From DATJCV01 sp963707665 (GTDB lineage: Bacteria > Pseudomonadota > Gammaproteobacteria > Burkholderiales > Burkholderiaceae_D), in contig CAVPQU010000015.1 in the NCBI GenBank assembly GCA_963707665.1, positions 62,001-126,000 on the forward strand: DNA of 64,000 nt. Reading direction: 5' to 3'. Below are positions 16,674 through 25,439 of the stretch, in pieces (position 1 is the first letter of the stretch; each line of letters starts with the position of its first letter). The notes under the pieces are model-generated. The model did no database searches. It was not told where the DNA came from and was given only the letters and a program-made list of their open reading frames with translations. A program made the position numbers and the translations under genes.

Positions 16674-18557
16674 TTAAATTGGCTTGATCGATCCCGGCAC
16701 GATGCTGGCGTCGAACTCCCGCATCATGGTCTGCACGAATGGATCGTTCTGCATGCTCTGCTCGGCTTCGCGCTGCCGCTGCTCGCGCTCCGCCATGGCT
16801 TGCGCGCTGGCCGTATTCTGTACTGCTCCGGTTTCCACCGTGACGCGAACGATCTGGCCGAAATGGTCGGCCAGTACCGCCTCCAGCTTGCCGGCACTGC
16901 CGCCCGACAGCAGCGTTTCAATCGGAATTCGCAAATGGCAATGGACGTTGTTGCCCTCGCGCTGCAGGCTCAGCAACTCGCTTTGCTGCGCCAGTTGCTG
17001 GGCGACGCCGCGCAACGGCAAACCGGCCGCCAATGCCGGCCAGTCGCCATCCCATTCCACGGCCGTCGGCGTCGCAGCCGGCGTGACGGGCGCAACTGGT
17101 TCAGCGGCGGACGCCGGCAGCGGTCGCGCTGCCGGCGGCGCACTCGGCGCTTCAGGTTTTTTTTGCACGGCAAGCGCTGCGGGCAGCGCGGAATCAGCCG
17201 TTACGCGCGGCGGCGGCTCTTCTTCCCACGGCGGGCTGGCCCTGGCACTAGCACGGCTGACGGATGGCGCTGGTGGTGCCGCCGCCGGCACCGTTTTTCC
17301 CCCATTGCGGGCGGCTTCCAGCGCCGCCCGTGCCGGGCTCGCGGCGCGCGCCGCCGGAACCGTCGCGCTGGCCATCTGCGGCGTTGCGCTCAAGCGAGCG
17401 GCTGCCGGCGGCGCGGCGGCCGACACCGGAGCGCTCGGCCGGGCGGACGCCGCAGCGGGCGCGGGCCGAAACGCCAGCATGCGCAGCAGCGTCATCGAAA
17501 AACCGGCGTACTCGTCCGGCGCCAGCCCCAGTTCATTGCGGCCATGCACGGCAATCTGGTAATACAACTGCACTTCCTCGGCATCCAGCAGCCCGGCCAG
17601 GCGCAGCACATGTTCACGCTCCGGCAAATCCGCGGGCAACGCGGCCGGTACGGTCTGCGCCAGCGCCATGCGGTGCAGCAGCGTGCCCAAATCTTGCAAG
17701 GCGGCGCTGTAAGACAGACTGCGCGCGGCCATTTCATCGGCTACTGCCAGCAGGCCGGGGCCGTCGTTCGCCGCCAGCGCATCCAGTACACGCACCAGAT
17801 AGGACTGGTCGAGCGCACCCAGCATGCCCTGCACCGCGTCCAGCGTGACTTTGCCGGCGGCGTAGGAAATCGCCTGATCCGTCAATGACAGCGCATCGCG
17901 CATCGAGCCGTGCGCACCCTGCGCCAGCAGGCGCAAGGCTGGGGTCTCGAATTCGATGCCTTCCTGCCCCAGGATATGGTCCAGGTGATCGATGATGTGA
18001 CCGGGCGGCATCTGTTTCAGGTTGAACTGCAGGCAACGCGACAAGACCGTGATCGGAATTTTCTGCGGATCGGTGGTTGCCAGAATGAACTTGACGTGCT
18101 CCGGCGGTTCTTCCAGCGTCTTCAGCATGGCGTTGAAGGCGGGTCCGGTCAGCATATGGACTTCATCGATCATGTAGATCTTGAAGCGGGCACTGGAGGG
18201 CGCGTACACCGCCTGCTCCAGCAACTGCAACATGTCGTCGATACCACGGTTGGAGGCCGCGTCCATCTCAATGTAATCGACGAAGCGGCCGGCGTCGATC
18301 GCCACGCAAGCCTCGCACACGCCGCACGGCTGTGCGGTGATGTCGCCGTTACCATCGGCGCCGGTGCAGTTCAGCGACTTCGCCAGGATGCGCGACAGCG
18401 TGGTCTTGCCGACCCCGCGCGTACCGGTAAACAGCCATGCGTGATGCAGGCGTCGTTGTTCCAGCGCATGCGTCAAGGCCCGCACGACGTGCTCCTGGCC
18501 GACGAGCGTCTCAAAATTCCTGGGGCGATATTTGCGGGCGAGAACCTGGTAGGACAT
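16674..18557 (-). CDS. dnaX: DNA polymerase III subunits gamma and tau
   Basis: Clamp-loader ATPase and replisome organiser. From MSYQVLARKYRPRNFETLVGQ the protein has 627 residues, close to E. coli tau. The frame stays open far upstream, but that extension is low-complexity antisense-like sequence. Visible: Walker A GTRGVGKTT (45-53), a four-Cys zinc module (CTGADG...CGVCEAC, about 64-80), the DEVHML box, the sensor-1 region FILATTDPQKIPITVLSRC. A Pro/Ala-rich linker (about 370-520) and a tau C-terminal domain ending FDASIVPGSIKPI follow. An A8 tract at codons 465-467 followed by a hairpin suggests a programmed gamma product of about 468 residues. Confidence 0.97.
   Translation of the reverse strand: MSYQVLARKYRPRNFETLVGQEHVVRALTHALEQRRLHHAWLFTGTRGVGKTTLSRILAKSLNCTGADGNGDITAQPCGVCEACVAIDAGRFVDYIEMDAASNRGIDDMLQLLEQAVYAPSSARFKIYMIDEVHMLTGPAFNAMLKTLEEPPEHVKFILATTDPQKIPITVLSRCLQFNLKQMPPGHIIDHLDHILGQEGIEFETPALRLLAQGAHGSMRDALSLTDQAISYAAGKVTLDAVQGMLGALDQSYLVRVLDALAANDGPGLLAVADEMAARSLSYSAALQDLGTLLHRMALAQTVPAALPADLPEREHVLRLAGLLDAEEVQLYYQIAVHGRNELGLAPDEYAGFSMTLLRMLAFRPAPAAASARPSAPVSAAAPPAAARLSATPQMASATVPAARAASPARAALEAARNGGKTVPAAAPPAPSVSRASARASPPWEEEPPPRVTADSALPAALAVQKKPEAPSAPPAARPLPASAAEPVAPVTPAATPTAVEWDGDWPALAAGLPLRGVAQQLAQQSELLSLQREGNNVHCHLRIPIETLLSGGSAGKLEAVLADHFGQIVRVTVETGAVQNTASAQAMAEREQRQREAEQSMQNDPFVQTMMREFDASIVPGSIKPI
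17112..17164 (-). promoter_or_regulatory. predicted dnaX -1 slippage site with downstream hairpin
   Basis: On the dnaX strand codons CAA-AAA-AAA-CCT contain an A8 tract (17164-17157), which fits the A-AAA-AAA slippery heptamer. After a -1 slip the next codons are ACC and TGA, so translation stops at once. A perfect 11-bp hairpin with a 4-base loop (17137-17112, CGCCGGCAGCG/CGCTGCCGGCG) starts 19 nt downstream. E. coli makes gamma by this type of signal; the spacer here is longer than the usual 5-9 nt, so transcript slippage is an alternative. Confidence 0.55.
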
Positions 18558-18667
18558 GGCATGAAATGTTGGAGGTACCGGTCTCATTTTACCCGACAGC
18601 GCAGAGCCGCCTGCCGCTGTTTTTATTCGGCCGCCGCCAGCCCGGCGCGGCGGCGCCGAAACGCCGA

Positions 18668-19291
18668 TCAGGTGCGGCTGATGAGCGCCAGATAGCCCTG
18701 GACCAGGGCGCCAAGCTGGCGCCGGAATTCGCCAGTCGCCACCGCCTGCGGCCGGCACAGCAAGGTCTGGTACAGCAAGCCATATACCGCCGCATGCACG
18801 GTATACGCAGCTTCGCCCAGCGCCAGCGGCGCCGGCAGCGCCGAGGCCTGCAGGACCTGGCGCCAGATGTCGACAAACTGCGCGTACAGGCTGCGATAGG
18901 CCTCGGCATCGGACACCTGGCGTTCCAGCTCGATCAGCAGCGACCACTGCTGCGCATGTGGTGCATGGATTTCAATCAACAGGTCCAGCACGGCATCGAC
19001 CATGTACTCCAGCGGCTGTCCGCGCGCCGTTTCCGCGCACGCCAGCATCTGCACGCCAACGCCCTTGAAACGCTGGCGAATGCAGTTGGCGGCAATCGAG
19101 CGCTTGCCGGGAAAGTGCTCGTACACCGTGCCCAGGCCCACTCCGGCGACGGCGGCGATGTCGCGAATCGTCAGCCGCGCATAGCCCTTTTCCTGCAAAA
19201 GCCGAACAAACGCCTCCAGGATTGCGTTCTGGGTTGCGATCGAACGGCTCTGGACCGGCTTCTTGCGCGGTTTTAACGGGGCATGGTTCAA
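18668..19291 (-). CDS. TetR-family transcriptional regulator
   Basis: 207 residues if started at the TTG at 19291, which follows a clear ribosome site (GGAG then AAAAAA); an ATG 27 codons further up would leave only 37 bp to the divergent gene. The helix-turn-helix is AILEAFVRLLQEKGYARLTIRDIAAVAGVGLGTVYEHFPGK split over about residues 20-60. The ligand domain is helical and unassigned. It is divergent from an acyl-CoA dehydrogenase with 118 bp between starts, which makes it a likely regulator of that gene, as with FadR- or PsrA-like TetR proteins. The ligand is unknown. Confidence 0.85.
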   Translation of the reverse strand: MNHAPLKPRKKPVQSRSIATQNAILEAFVRLLQEKGYARLTIRDIAAVAGVGLGTVYEHFPGKRSIAANCIRQRFKGVGVQMLACAETARGQPLEYMVDAVLDLLIEIHAPHAQQWSLLIELERQVSDAEAYRSLYAQFVDIWRQVLQASALPAPLALGEAAYTVHAAVYGLLYQTLLCRPQAVATGEFRRQLGALVQGYLALISRT

Positions 19292-19409
19292 TTTTTTCTC
19301 CGCCGGCCAAAGACGAACACCCTGGCTCGATGCTGGCGCTATGATGGACCGTACATCGGCATGCGCCATCACCGGCGTGTGCCGCCTGCATCATACAAGG
19401 AGACCGATC

Positions 19410-21055
19410 ATGCAATGGCCCACCCACGAAGTCACCAACCAGGTACCGGAGCTCGACGCCTATAACATGTTCACCAGCGACGTCGCGCTGGTCGATGGCG
19501 TGCGGCGCGAACAGGCCGGCTGGCACGAGCAGGAGCTGACCCGCCTCGGCGCCGAACTCGGGCGCAAGGAAGTGTTGCAGCTGGGTGAGCTGGCGAACCG
19601 GCATGTGCCGGAACTGGTCACGCATGACCGCGTCGGCGAGCGCATCGACGCCGTCGAATTTCATCCGAGCTGGCACCAGATGCTCGGCATGGTGCGCCGC
19701 GAAGGACTGCATGCGCTGCCTTGGATGCAGCCGCAAGCCGGCGCCCAGGCCGCACGTGCCGCCGGCTATTTCCTGCAGACGCAGGTCGAATCCGGCTCGC
19801 TGTGCCCGATCACGATGACCTTCGCCAGCATTCCGGTGCTGCAAAACGAGCCGGCGCTGTTCGCGACATTGCGGGACAAGCTGTTTTCACGCGAGCACGA
19901 TCCGCGCGACCTGCCGCTGGAGCAAAAGCGCTCGATCATGATCGGCATGGGCATGACCGAAAAACAGGGCGGCTCCGACGTGCGCAGCAACACGACCGTG
20001 GCGCGGCCGCTCAACGGCCAGGGGCGCGGCGCCGCATACCGGCTGATCGGCCACAAATGGTTTTTCTCGGCACCGCAGTGCGATGCGCATCTCGTGCTCG
20101 CGCGCACCGAAGCCGGCCTCTCGTGCTTTTACGTGCCGCGCTCGCGCCCGACGGCAGCAAGAACGCGGTCCAGATCCAGCGTCTGAAAGACAAGCTCGGC
20201 AACCGCTCGAACGCCAGCAGCGAAGTCGAATTCGTCGATGCCTGCGGCATCATGATCGGCGACGAAGGGCGCGGCATGCCGACCATCATCGAGATGGCCA
20301 ACTACACGCGGCTCGATTGCGTGATCGGCAGCGCCGGCATGATGCGCGCCGCGCTCGTCCAGGCCATGCATCACGCGCGCCATCGGGTCGCGTTCGGCAA
20401 GCCGCTGGCCGAGCAGCCGCTGATGCGCAACGTGCTGGCCGACCTGGCGCTGGAATCGGAAGCCGCGACGGTGCTGATCATGCGCCTCGCGCGCGCGTTC
20501 GAAGCGCCGCAGGATCCGCTGCAACGCGCCTGGCGGCGCATCGTGACGCCGGCCGCCAAGTTCTGGGTCTGCAAGCGGGCGCTGGAATTCACCGGCGAGG
20601 CGATGGAAGTCTGGGGCGGCAACGGCTACGTCGAAACCGGTCCGATGGCGCGGTTCTACCGCGAAGCACCGGTCAATTCGATCTGGGAAGGTTCCGGCAA
20701 CGTGATGTGCCTCGACGTGCTGCGCGCGATGGAGCGCGAGCCGGAAGGCTTCGCGCTGCTGCTGGACCAGTTGCAGGAGAGTGTCAACGGCCATGCCGGC
20801 CTGCAACAACTGGTGCGGGATGTGCGCAAGGATTTTGCAGCGCCGCCGGAACAGCGCGAAATGCTGGCACGCCGGCTGGCGCAACGGCTGGTGCTGGCGG
20901 TACAAGGCAGCCTGATGCTGCAACAGGCACCGAGCGCAATCGCCGAAGCGTTCATCGGCAGCCGGATCGACGCCGAATGCGGCCGCGTGTATGGCACCCT
21001 GCCCGCCTCTGGCTTGCAACGGCAAATCCTGGATCGTGCATGGCCGAATCAATAG
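19410..21055 (+). CDS. AidB-like acyl-CoA dehydrogenase, frameshifted
   Basis: Flavin-dependent dehydrogenase, about 548 residues, with the longer N-terminal part of the AidB group (starting MQWPTHEVTNQVPELDAYN after AAGGAGACCGATC). Flavin and substrate blocks are SGSLCPITMTFASIPVL, MGMTEKQGGSDVRSNTT, GHKWFFSAPQCDAHLVLA, CFYVPR. The C-terminal FAD domain has NYTRLDCVIGSAGMMRAAL, MEVWGGNGYVETGPMARFYREAPVNSIWEGSGNV in successive blocks; the RxxxVNxIWEGSGN stretch is AidB-typical. One indel near 20143 separates VPR from LAPDGSKN. AidB protects DNA from alkylation in E. coli, but catabolic isovaleryl-CoA-like roles are equally possible. Confidence 0.88.
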
Positions 21056-21137
21056 CCGAACCAGACAGGACGTTCTTCGTATATCGAAGGCCAGCCCAAG
21101 GCAGGTGCCTGGCACGATTGCGAGGAGCGCAGGATGC

Positions 21138-21982
21138 TCATTGCGCACTGGCTAAGAACAGGGTCCCGGCGATCATCATGGCCACGCCCGCCACGCGGGC
21201 CAGCATGGCGCCTGCGGGCCCGAGCTTTTCCAGCAGTACGAACAGCGTCAAGCCAGCGACCCAGATCAGATTCATCACGCCGACGACGAACAGAATGCCC
21301 ATCAACGCCCAGCAGCAGCCGAGGCAATAGGCACCGTGACGCATTCCCATTTGCAGCGCGCCAAGCCTGCCGTCGCGCCAGTGCGTCATCAGGAACCCGA
21401 GCGGACTTTGGCAGTGCATCAGGCAGGCACGTTTGAACGGCGTCAGTTGATACACGCCGACCGCGATCAGAATCGCACCGCCCATCGTGCGCGCTTGACA
21501 CTGCCGTCGTCGGCGACAGCAGCGCCGCACGGTGCAAGCCCCACTGCGTCGAGCGCGGCGCACGCGCTGAAGCCGACCCACACGGCGACGTAGCCCAGGC
21601 CGAAGAGCAGCACGATCAGCGGCAGCCGCTGCGCGCCACGTCGCGCATGTGCCCCGGCAAACACCAGCATCACCGGCGCCGCCGAAGGCACCATCATGCC
21701 GACCATCATGACGACCCACATCCCGAACGCGACCAGGACATCGGTCGCGCTCCACGGCATCGGCATCGACATGTCCATCCCGGCCATCATCGCGCCCGGC
21801 TCCATGGCCGACGACATCTGGTGAGCAAGATAAAAGAGATAGCCCCACGCCAGCGCCGTGATGGCGATCAGGCAGCTCCCGATGAGCAGGCGGTCGCGGC
21901 TGGCAAGCCCGGCAACCGACAGCCAAGCGGGCGCGCGGGAATCGGCGGCCAGCCTAGGCACCCTGCCAGGAAAATGGCGCAT
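21138..21982 (-). CDS. DUF2182 integral membrane protein, frameshifted
   Basis: A predicted metal-binding multi-span membrane protein (DUF2182), about 280 residues from MRHFPGRVPRLAADS. Spans can be seen at LLIGSCLIAITALAWGYLFYL, VLVAFGMWVVMMVGMMVPSA, LPLIVLLFGLGYVAVWVGFSA, AILIAVGVYQLTPFKRACL, LGCCWALMGILFVVGVMNL and AGVAMMIAGTLFLASA. The Met-rich loop (MMAGMDMSMPMPW) and Cys/His pairs (CLMHCQSP, YCLGCCW) suggest copper or another soft metal. Two indels near 21535 and 21492 displace the segment LHRAALLSPTTAVSSA. It overlaps the end of the DUF1326 gene, its usual partner. Function not established. Confidence 0.85.
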
Positions 21983-22583
21983 ATTGCCCGTTGTTCTTGC
22001 CGCTGACGTCATCCCAATCGAAACCGAGCGCATGGATGTGACTGCGCGAAGCGTGGGCCAGCGCAAAACGGTCGGCGGCCGGATGGCCGGTGTGCTCCAG
22101 CTGAAGCGGTTCGGTCGTGGCGGGATTCAGGCCCATCGCCCCCTCGGCCGCCATGTCGACGAATTTCGGTGCAGTGACAGACCATTTCACGCCGTTGCGG
22201 TCGAAGCGGATCGGCGCCGACTCGACGCCGGCAAACGCGCCGATCAGGCCCGACAGCGCTGCCATCGGCCCACCTGCGGCACCGCTGGAAATCGTAGTGA
22301 TGGCGTCGCGCTGCTCGGCACTGGCTTGCTCGTCGACCACGACTCCCACCGACCAATTGCCCTTACCCATCGCTTCCGGCGTCAGTCCGAGCACGATGAA
22401 ACCGAGGCCGTCGAGCACTACTGCGCCGTACTGACCGCGCTCGATCTGGAACGCCATCGCAAACGCGCAGGAACCCTTGCTTGGTTTGACCGCCATCTGC
22501 CCCGTCACACAGGGACAGACGAAGTCGCAATTGCATGTCTCATAATATTGACCGCTGAGCTTCCAAGCCGGAGTTGCCATCAT
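21954..22583 (-). CDS. DUF1326 domain protein
   Basis: 209-residue soluble protein with a striking N-terminal cysteine cluster, YYETCNCDFVCPCVTGQM (Cys about residues 17, 19, 23 and 25), of a type that suggests metal or cluster binding. The rest follows the DUF1326 family: GLGFIVLGLTPEAMGKGNW, VDEQASAEQRDAITTISSGAAGGPMAAL and VTAPKFVDMAAEGAMGL. The C-terminus HIHALGFDWDDVSGKNNGQYAPFSW is also typical. It is translated just before the DUF2182 membrane protein, with a 29-bp overlap, so the two are very likely partners. Ribosome site GGGAGGTGG precedes ATGATG. Role unknown. Confidence 0.9.
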   Translation of the reverse strand: MMATPAWKLSGQYYETCNCDFVCPCVTGQMAVKPSKGSCAFAMAFQIERGQYGAVVLDGLGFIVLGLTPEAMGKGNWSVGVVVDEQASAEQRDAITTISSGAAGGPMAALSGLIGAFAGVESAPIRFDRNGVKWSVTAPKFVDMAAEGAMGLNPATTEPLQLEHTGHPAADRFALAHASRSHIHALGFDWDDVSGKNNGQYAPFSWQGA

Positions 22584-22866
22584 CCACCTCCCTATTCCGC
22601 TGATTGCGTTGTTTCAATTTCGGTCGAGATATTGCACGGTGGAAGTCATCCACCGTTCCATTTGCACCAAGGGAACGCAAGCGACATGCACTGCATCCAA
22701 TTCAAAATAGAACATGGAGTCCGCTCACGCCAGGTAAAAATAGGCACATCCTTGCCTTGTCTGAGCAGCCGCAATACCCGTTCAATGGTGTCGGGCGTTG
22801 CGGGATCGATTTTTCCGGCAAACAGCCATGGTTGCTCTTGCCAGCAAATAGTGGACATTTGGCACG

Positions 22867-23730
22867 ATGAGCGAGCGCGCAGACAACTTGACGGCATTGG
22901 TACTGGCGGGCGGCGGCAGTTTCGGCTCGGTCCAGGTCGGCATGCTGCGCGCGCTGGTGGCGCACGGCTTGGCGCCCGATCTCGTGATCGGCTCTTCCGT
23001 CGGCGCCATCAACGGCGCCTACTTCGCCGGTGCGCCGAACGCAGACGGCGTCGCCCGACTGGAATCGATTTGGAATGGCCTGCGCCGCAGCACGGTGTTC
23101 CCGCTGGCGTGGCGCGGCTTGCTGGGGCTGCCCGGCCACGGCGGCTTTGCGGTCGATCCCGCCGGGCTACGCCGCCTGCTGCAACAATGCCTGCCGTACC
23201 CGACGTTTGAGCAAGCCACCATCCCCTTGCATGTGGTGGCGACCGACTTGCTGCATGGCGGTACGGTATGCCTGTCGAGCGGGTCGGTGGTCGAGGCCGT
23301 TCTCGCGAGTTGCGCCATTCCCGCCGTATTCCCGCCGGTACGCTTTGGCGAGCAGTATCTGATCGACGGCGCGATCGCCAGCAATACGCCGATCAGCGTC
23401 GCCATCGCACTCGGCGCCAGCCGCATCATCGTGCTGCCGACCGGTTTCGCCTGCGCGCTCGAGGCGCCGCCGCGCAGCGCCATCGCCAGCGCATTGCACG
23501 CCATCACCCTGCTGATCGCCCATCAATTGGTGATGGAACTGGAACGCTATCGCGAACAGGCCGAGATCATCACCGTGCCGCCGCTGTGCCCGCTGACGGC
23601 GTCGCCGTACGACTTCTCCCATGCTGGCGAACTGATCGGGCGCGCGGCCGAGCAGACCGCGCACTGGCTCGCACGCGACGGCCTGGCCAATCCGCGCGTG
23701 CCGCCGGGGCTGCGCGCGCACAGTCATTGA
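22867..23730 (+). CDS. patatin-like phospholipase/acyl hydrolase
   Basis: 287 residues. The Ser-Asp dyad lipase signatures are complete: oxyanion loop LVLAGGGSFGSVQVG (about 10-24), nucleophile elbow IGSSVGAING (GxSxG, Ser about residue 43), and catalytic Asp in LIDGAIASNTP (DGA). Similar to bacterial rssA/YjjU-type patatins; the substrate is unknown. No signal peptide is visible, so a cytoplasmic or membrane-attached location is likely. The 283 bp before it contain no convincing gene. A 70-codon open stretch on the other strand lacks a ribosome site. Confidence 0.92.
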   Translation: MSERADNLTALVLAGGGSFGSVQVGMLRALVAHGLAPDLVIGSSVGAINGAYFAGAPNADGVARLESIWNGLRRSTVFPLAWRGLLGLPGHGGFAVDPAGLRRLLQQCLPYPTFEQATIPLHVVATDLLHGGTVCLSSGSVVEAVLASCAIPAVFPPVRFGEQYLIDGAIASNTPISVAIALGASRIIVLPTGFACALEAPPRSAIASALHAITLLIAHQLVMELERYREQAEIITVPPLCPLTASPYDFSHAGELIGRAAEQTAHWLARDGLANPRVPPGLRAHSH

Positions 23731-23752
23731 GGGATGCTTGTGTCTCTCCGGA

Positions 23753-24382
23753 TCAGCGGGCAGCGATCAAGCGCAAGCCGAGCGCCACGAAAACCGTGCC
23801 GGCGATGCGGTCCAACCAGAGGCCGGCGCGCGGCGTGCGGCCCAGCCACTGCCCGACTGCGCCCGAGAAATAGCCGAGCAGCCCGAACAGCAGCACCGCC
23901 TGCGCGGTAAACACCAGCCCGAGCTGTGCCGTCTGCCAACTGACGGCACCACGTTCGACGATCACGAACTGCGGCAGGAAGGAAAGGAAGAACAACACCA
24001 CCTTGGGATTGATCGCGTTCGCAAACAAGCCCTTGGCAAACAGGTGGCGAAACGACTCATTCGATGCCGCCAGCTTTTCGACCTTGGTGGCGCCGCTGCT
24101 GCGCCAGGCCTGCGCCCCGAGCCAGACCAGGTACAGGCCGCCGCAAATTTTGAGCGTGGTAAAAGCCAGCGGCGATGCTGCAATCAAGGCGCTGACACCC
24201 AGCGTTGCCAGCACCGTATGGCTCAGGCAACCGAGCGCACAGCCCAGGCCAAAGGCAATCCCCTGTTTGCGACCGCGTGATATGCCGACTCCCAGCACCA
24301 TCAGGTTGTCCGGTCCGGGTGACGCGGTGATCAGCATGGCAGCCAGTAAAAAACCAAGAAACTGTTCGGGAGCAAGTAACAC
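23753..24382 (-). CDS. LysE/RhtB-family amino-acid exporter
   Basis: 209-residue inner-membrane protein with about six spans. The family signature is near the N-terminus: MLITASPGPDNLMVLGVGISRGRKQGIAFGLG in consecutive blocks, followed by CLSHTVLATLGVSAL, KICGGLYLVWLGAQAW, and FAKGLFANAINPKVVLFFLSFLPQF. LysE/RhtB members export amino acids or their derivatives such as homoserine lactone; specificity cannot be told. It is convergent with the patatin gene (22 bp between stops) and lies downstream of an EamA transporter on the same strand. Confidence 0.92.
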   Translation of the reverse strand: MLLAPEQFLGFLLAAMLITASPGPDNLMVLGVGISRGRKQGIAFGLGCALGCLSHTVLATLGVSALIAASPLAFTTLKICGGLYLVWLGAQAWRSSGATKVEKLAASNESFRHLFAKGLFANAINPKVVLFFLSFLPQFVIVERGAVSWQTAQLGLVFTAQAVLLFGLLGYFSGAVGQWLGRTPRAGLWLDRIAGTVFVALGLRLIAAR

Positions 24383-24443
24383 GGATCACCTCGGCAATGG
24401 GAATCAAGCAGGCATCGGCGCGTACCTCGCGCGCCGGTTCGGT

Positions 24444-25379
24444 TCAGACAACCATGGAGATCGGCACGGCGCGCCGGGCCGGCAGTGTCGCCAGCAGCAC
24501 GCCAGCCAGCGCGATCGCAAATGCGAGCAACTGGATACCGGAGAGCTTTTCGCCCAGCACCAATACGCCGACCAGCGCGGTGGAAATCGGCAGCATCACG
24601 CTGAATACACCGGCCTGCGCCGCCGGCACGGCTTTCAGCGCGGTCATCCATAGCCAAACGGTCCAGACGCTGGCGGCCAGCGCGTAGAACAGCAGCAGTA
24701 GCCAGATGCCGGGTTTGATTACGGCAAAATCAAAGCGCAGCGCCAGATAGAGTCCCATCGGCGTCATCAGCACAAAACCCCACAGATTGATGATCGCGCT
24801 GATCCGCTTCGGGCTGAGCGAATCGGTCAGTTTCTTGCCGATCACCGCATACAGGGCTTCGCACAGCACGGCGCCGACGATCAGCAGATTGCCGAGCCAT
24901 ACGCGGCCATGCACCACCGTGCCTTGATCGGGTGCCGCACCCGGTTTCGCCAGCGCCAGCAAGCCGATCCCGAGCGCGCCGCAGGCCACCGCCGTCCAGA
25001 TGCGCAAGCCGATCCGTTCGCGCAGGAAGATCCAGCTCATCAACGCCACCGCTGCCGGAATCGCCGACATGATGACCCCGGCCGATACCGCGCTGGTCAT
25101 GCTGACGCCGAAAATCATGCAGATGGTAAACAGGAAATTGCCGAAGAACGATTCCAGAAAGATCAGCTTTCTGGTGCGCGGCGTCAGCGGCGCCTCGCCG
25201 GCCGGCTTCTTCAGCCAGTGCAGCATGGCCACGCCGCCGATGCCGAAGCGCAGCCAGGCCAGCAGGAACACCGGCAGCGCCGCCGCCAGCGGCTTCGACA
25301 AGGCGACGTAGGAGCCGACCAGTGCCATGCTGAGGGCCAGAAAACAATAGGCAGTCAAGCGGCGCGGAGTGTAGCTCAT
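24444..25379 (-). CDS. EamA-family (DMT) transporter
   Basis: 311-residue protein with ten hydrophobic spans in two EamA repeats: first repeat CFLALSMALVGSYVALSKPLA through IWTAVACGALGIGLLALAK, second from LLIVGAVLCEALYAVIGKKL through LLAFAIALAGVLLATLPA. Proline-rich VFSVMLPISTALVGVLVLGEKL is the usual last-but-one span. Drug/metabolite transporter superfamily; substrate unknown. It starts MSYTPRRLTAYCFLALS and is 60 bp downstream of the RND pump gene, so it may be in the same transcript. Confidence 0.92.
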   Translation of the reverse strand: MSYTPRRLTAYCFLALSMALVGSYVALSKPLAAALPVFLLAWLRFGIGGVAMLHWLKKPAGEAPLTPRTRKLIFLESFFGNFLFTICMIFGVSMTSAVSAGVIMSAIPAAVALMSWIFLRERIGLRIWTAVACGALGIGLLALAKPGAAPDQGTVVHGRVWLGNLLIVGAVLCEALYAVIGKKLTDSLSPKRISAIINLWGFVLMTPMGLYLALRFDFAVIKPGIWLLLLFYALAASVWTVWLWMTALKAVPAAQAGVFSVMLPISTALVGVLVLGEKLSGIQLLAFAIALAGVLLATLPARRAVPISMVV

Positions 25380-25439
25380 CGATTCGAATGATATGGCTGG
25401 TTTGAATGCCGGTTGACTGCAGGGCTGCTGCCAGCCGGG

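Noticed and set aside
18558..18947. 130-codon N-terminal extension of DnaX
   Set aside because: Low-complexity Ala/Gly/Arg sequence antisense to TetR; the DnaX family starts at MSYQVLARKYRP.
22646..22858. A 70-codon frame on the minus strand (MSTICWQEQPW...)
   Set aside because: It has a plausible composition but no ribosome site, no recognised family, and it overlaps the start region of the patatin gene.
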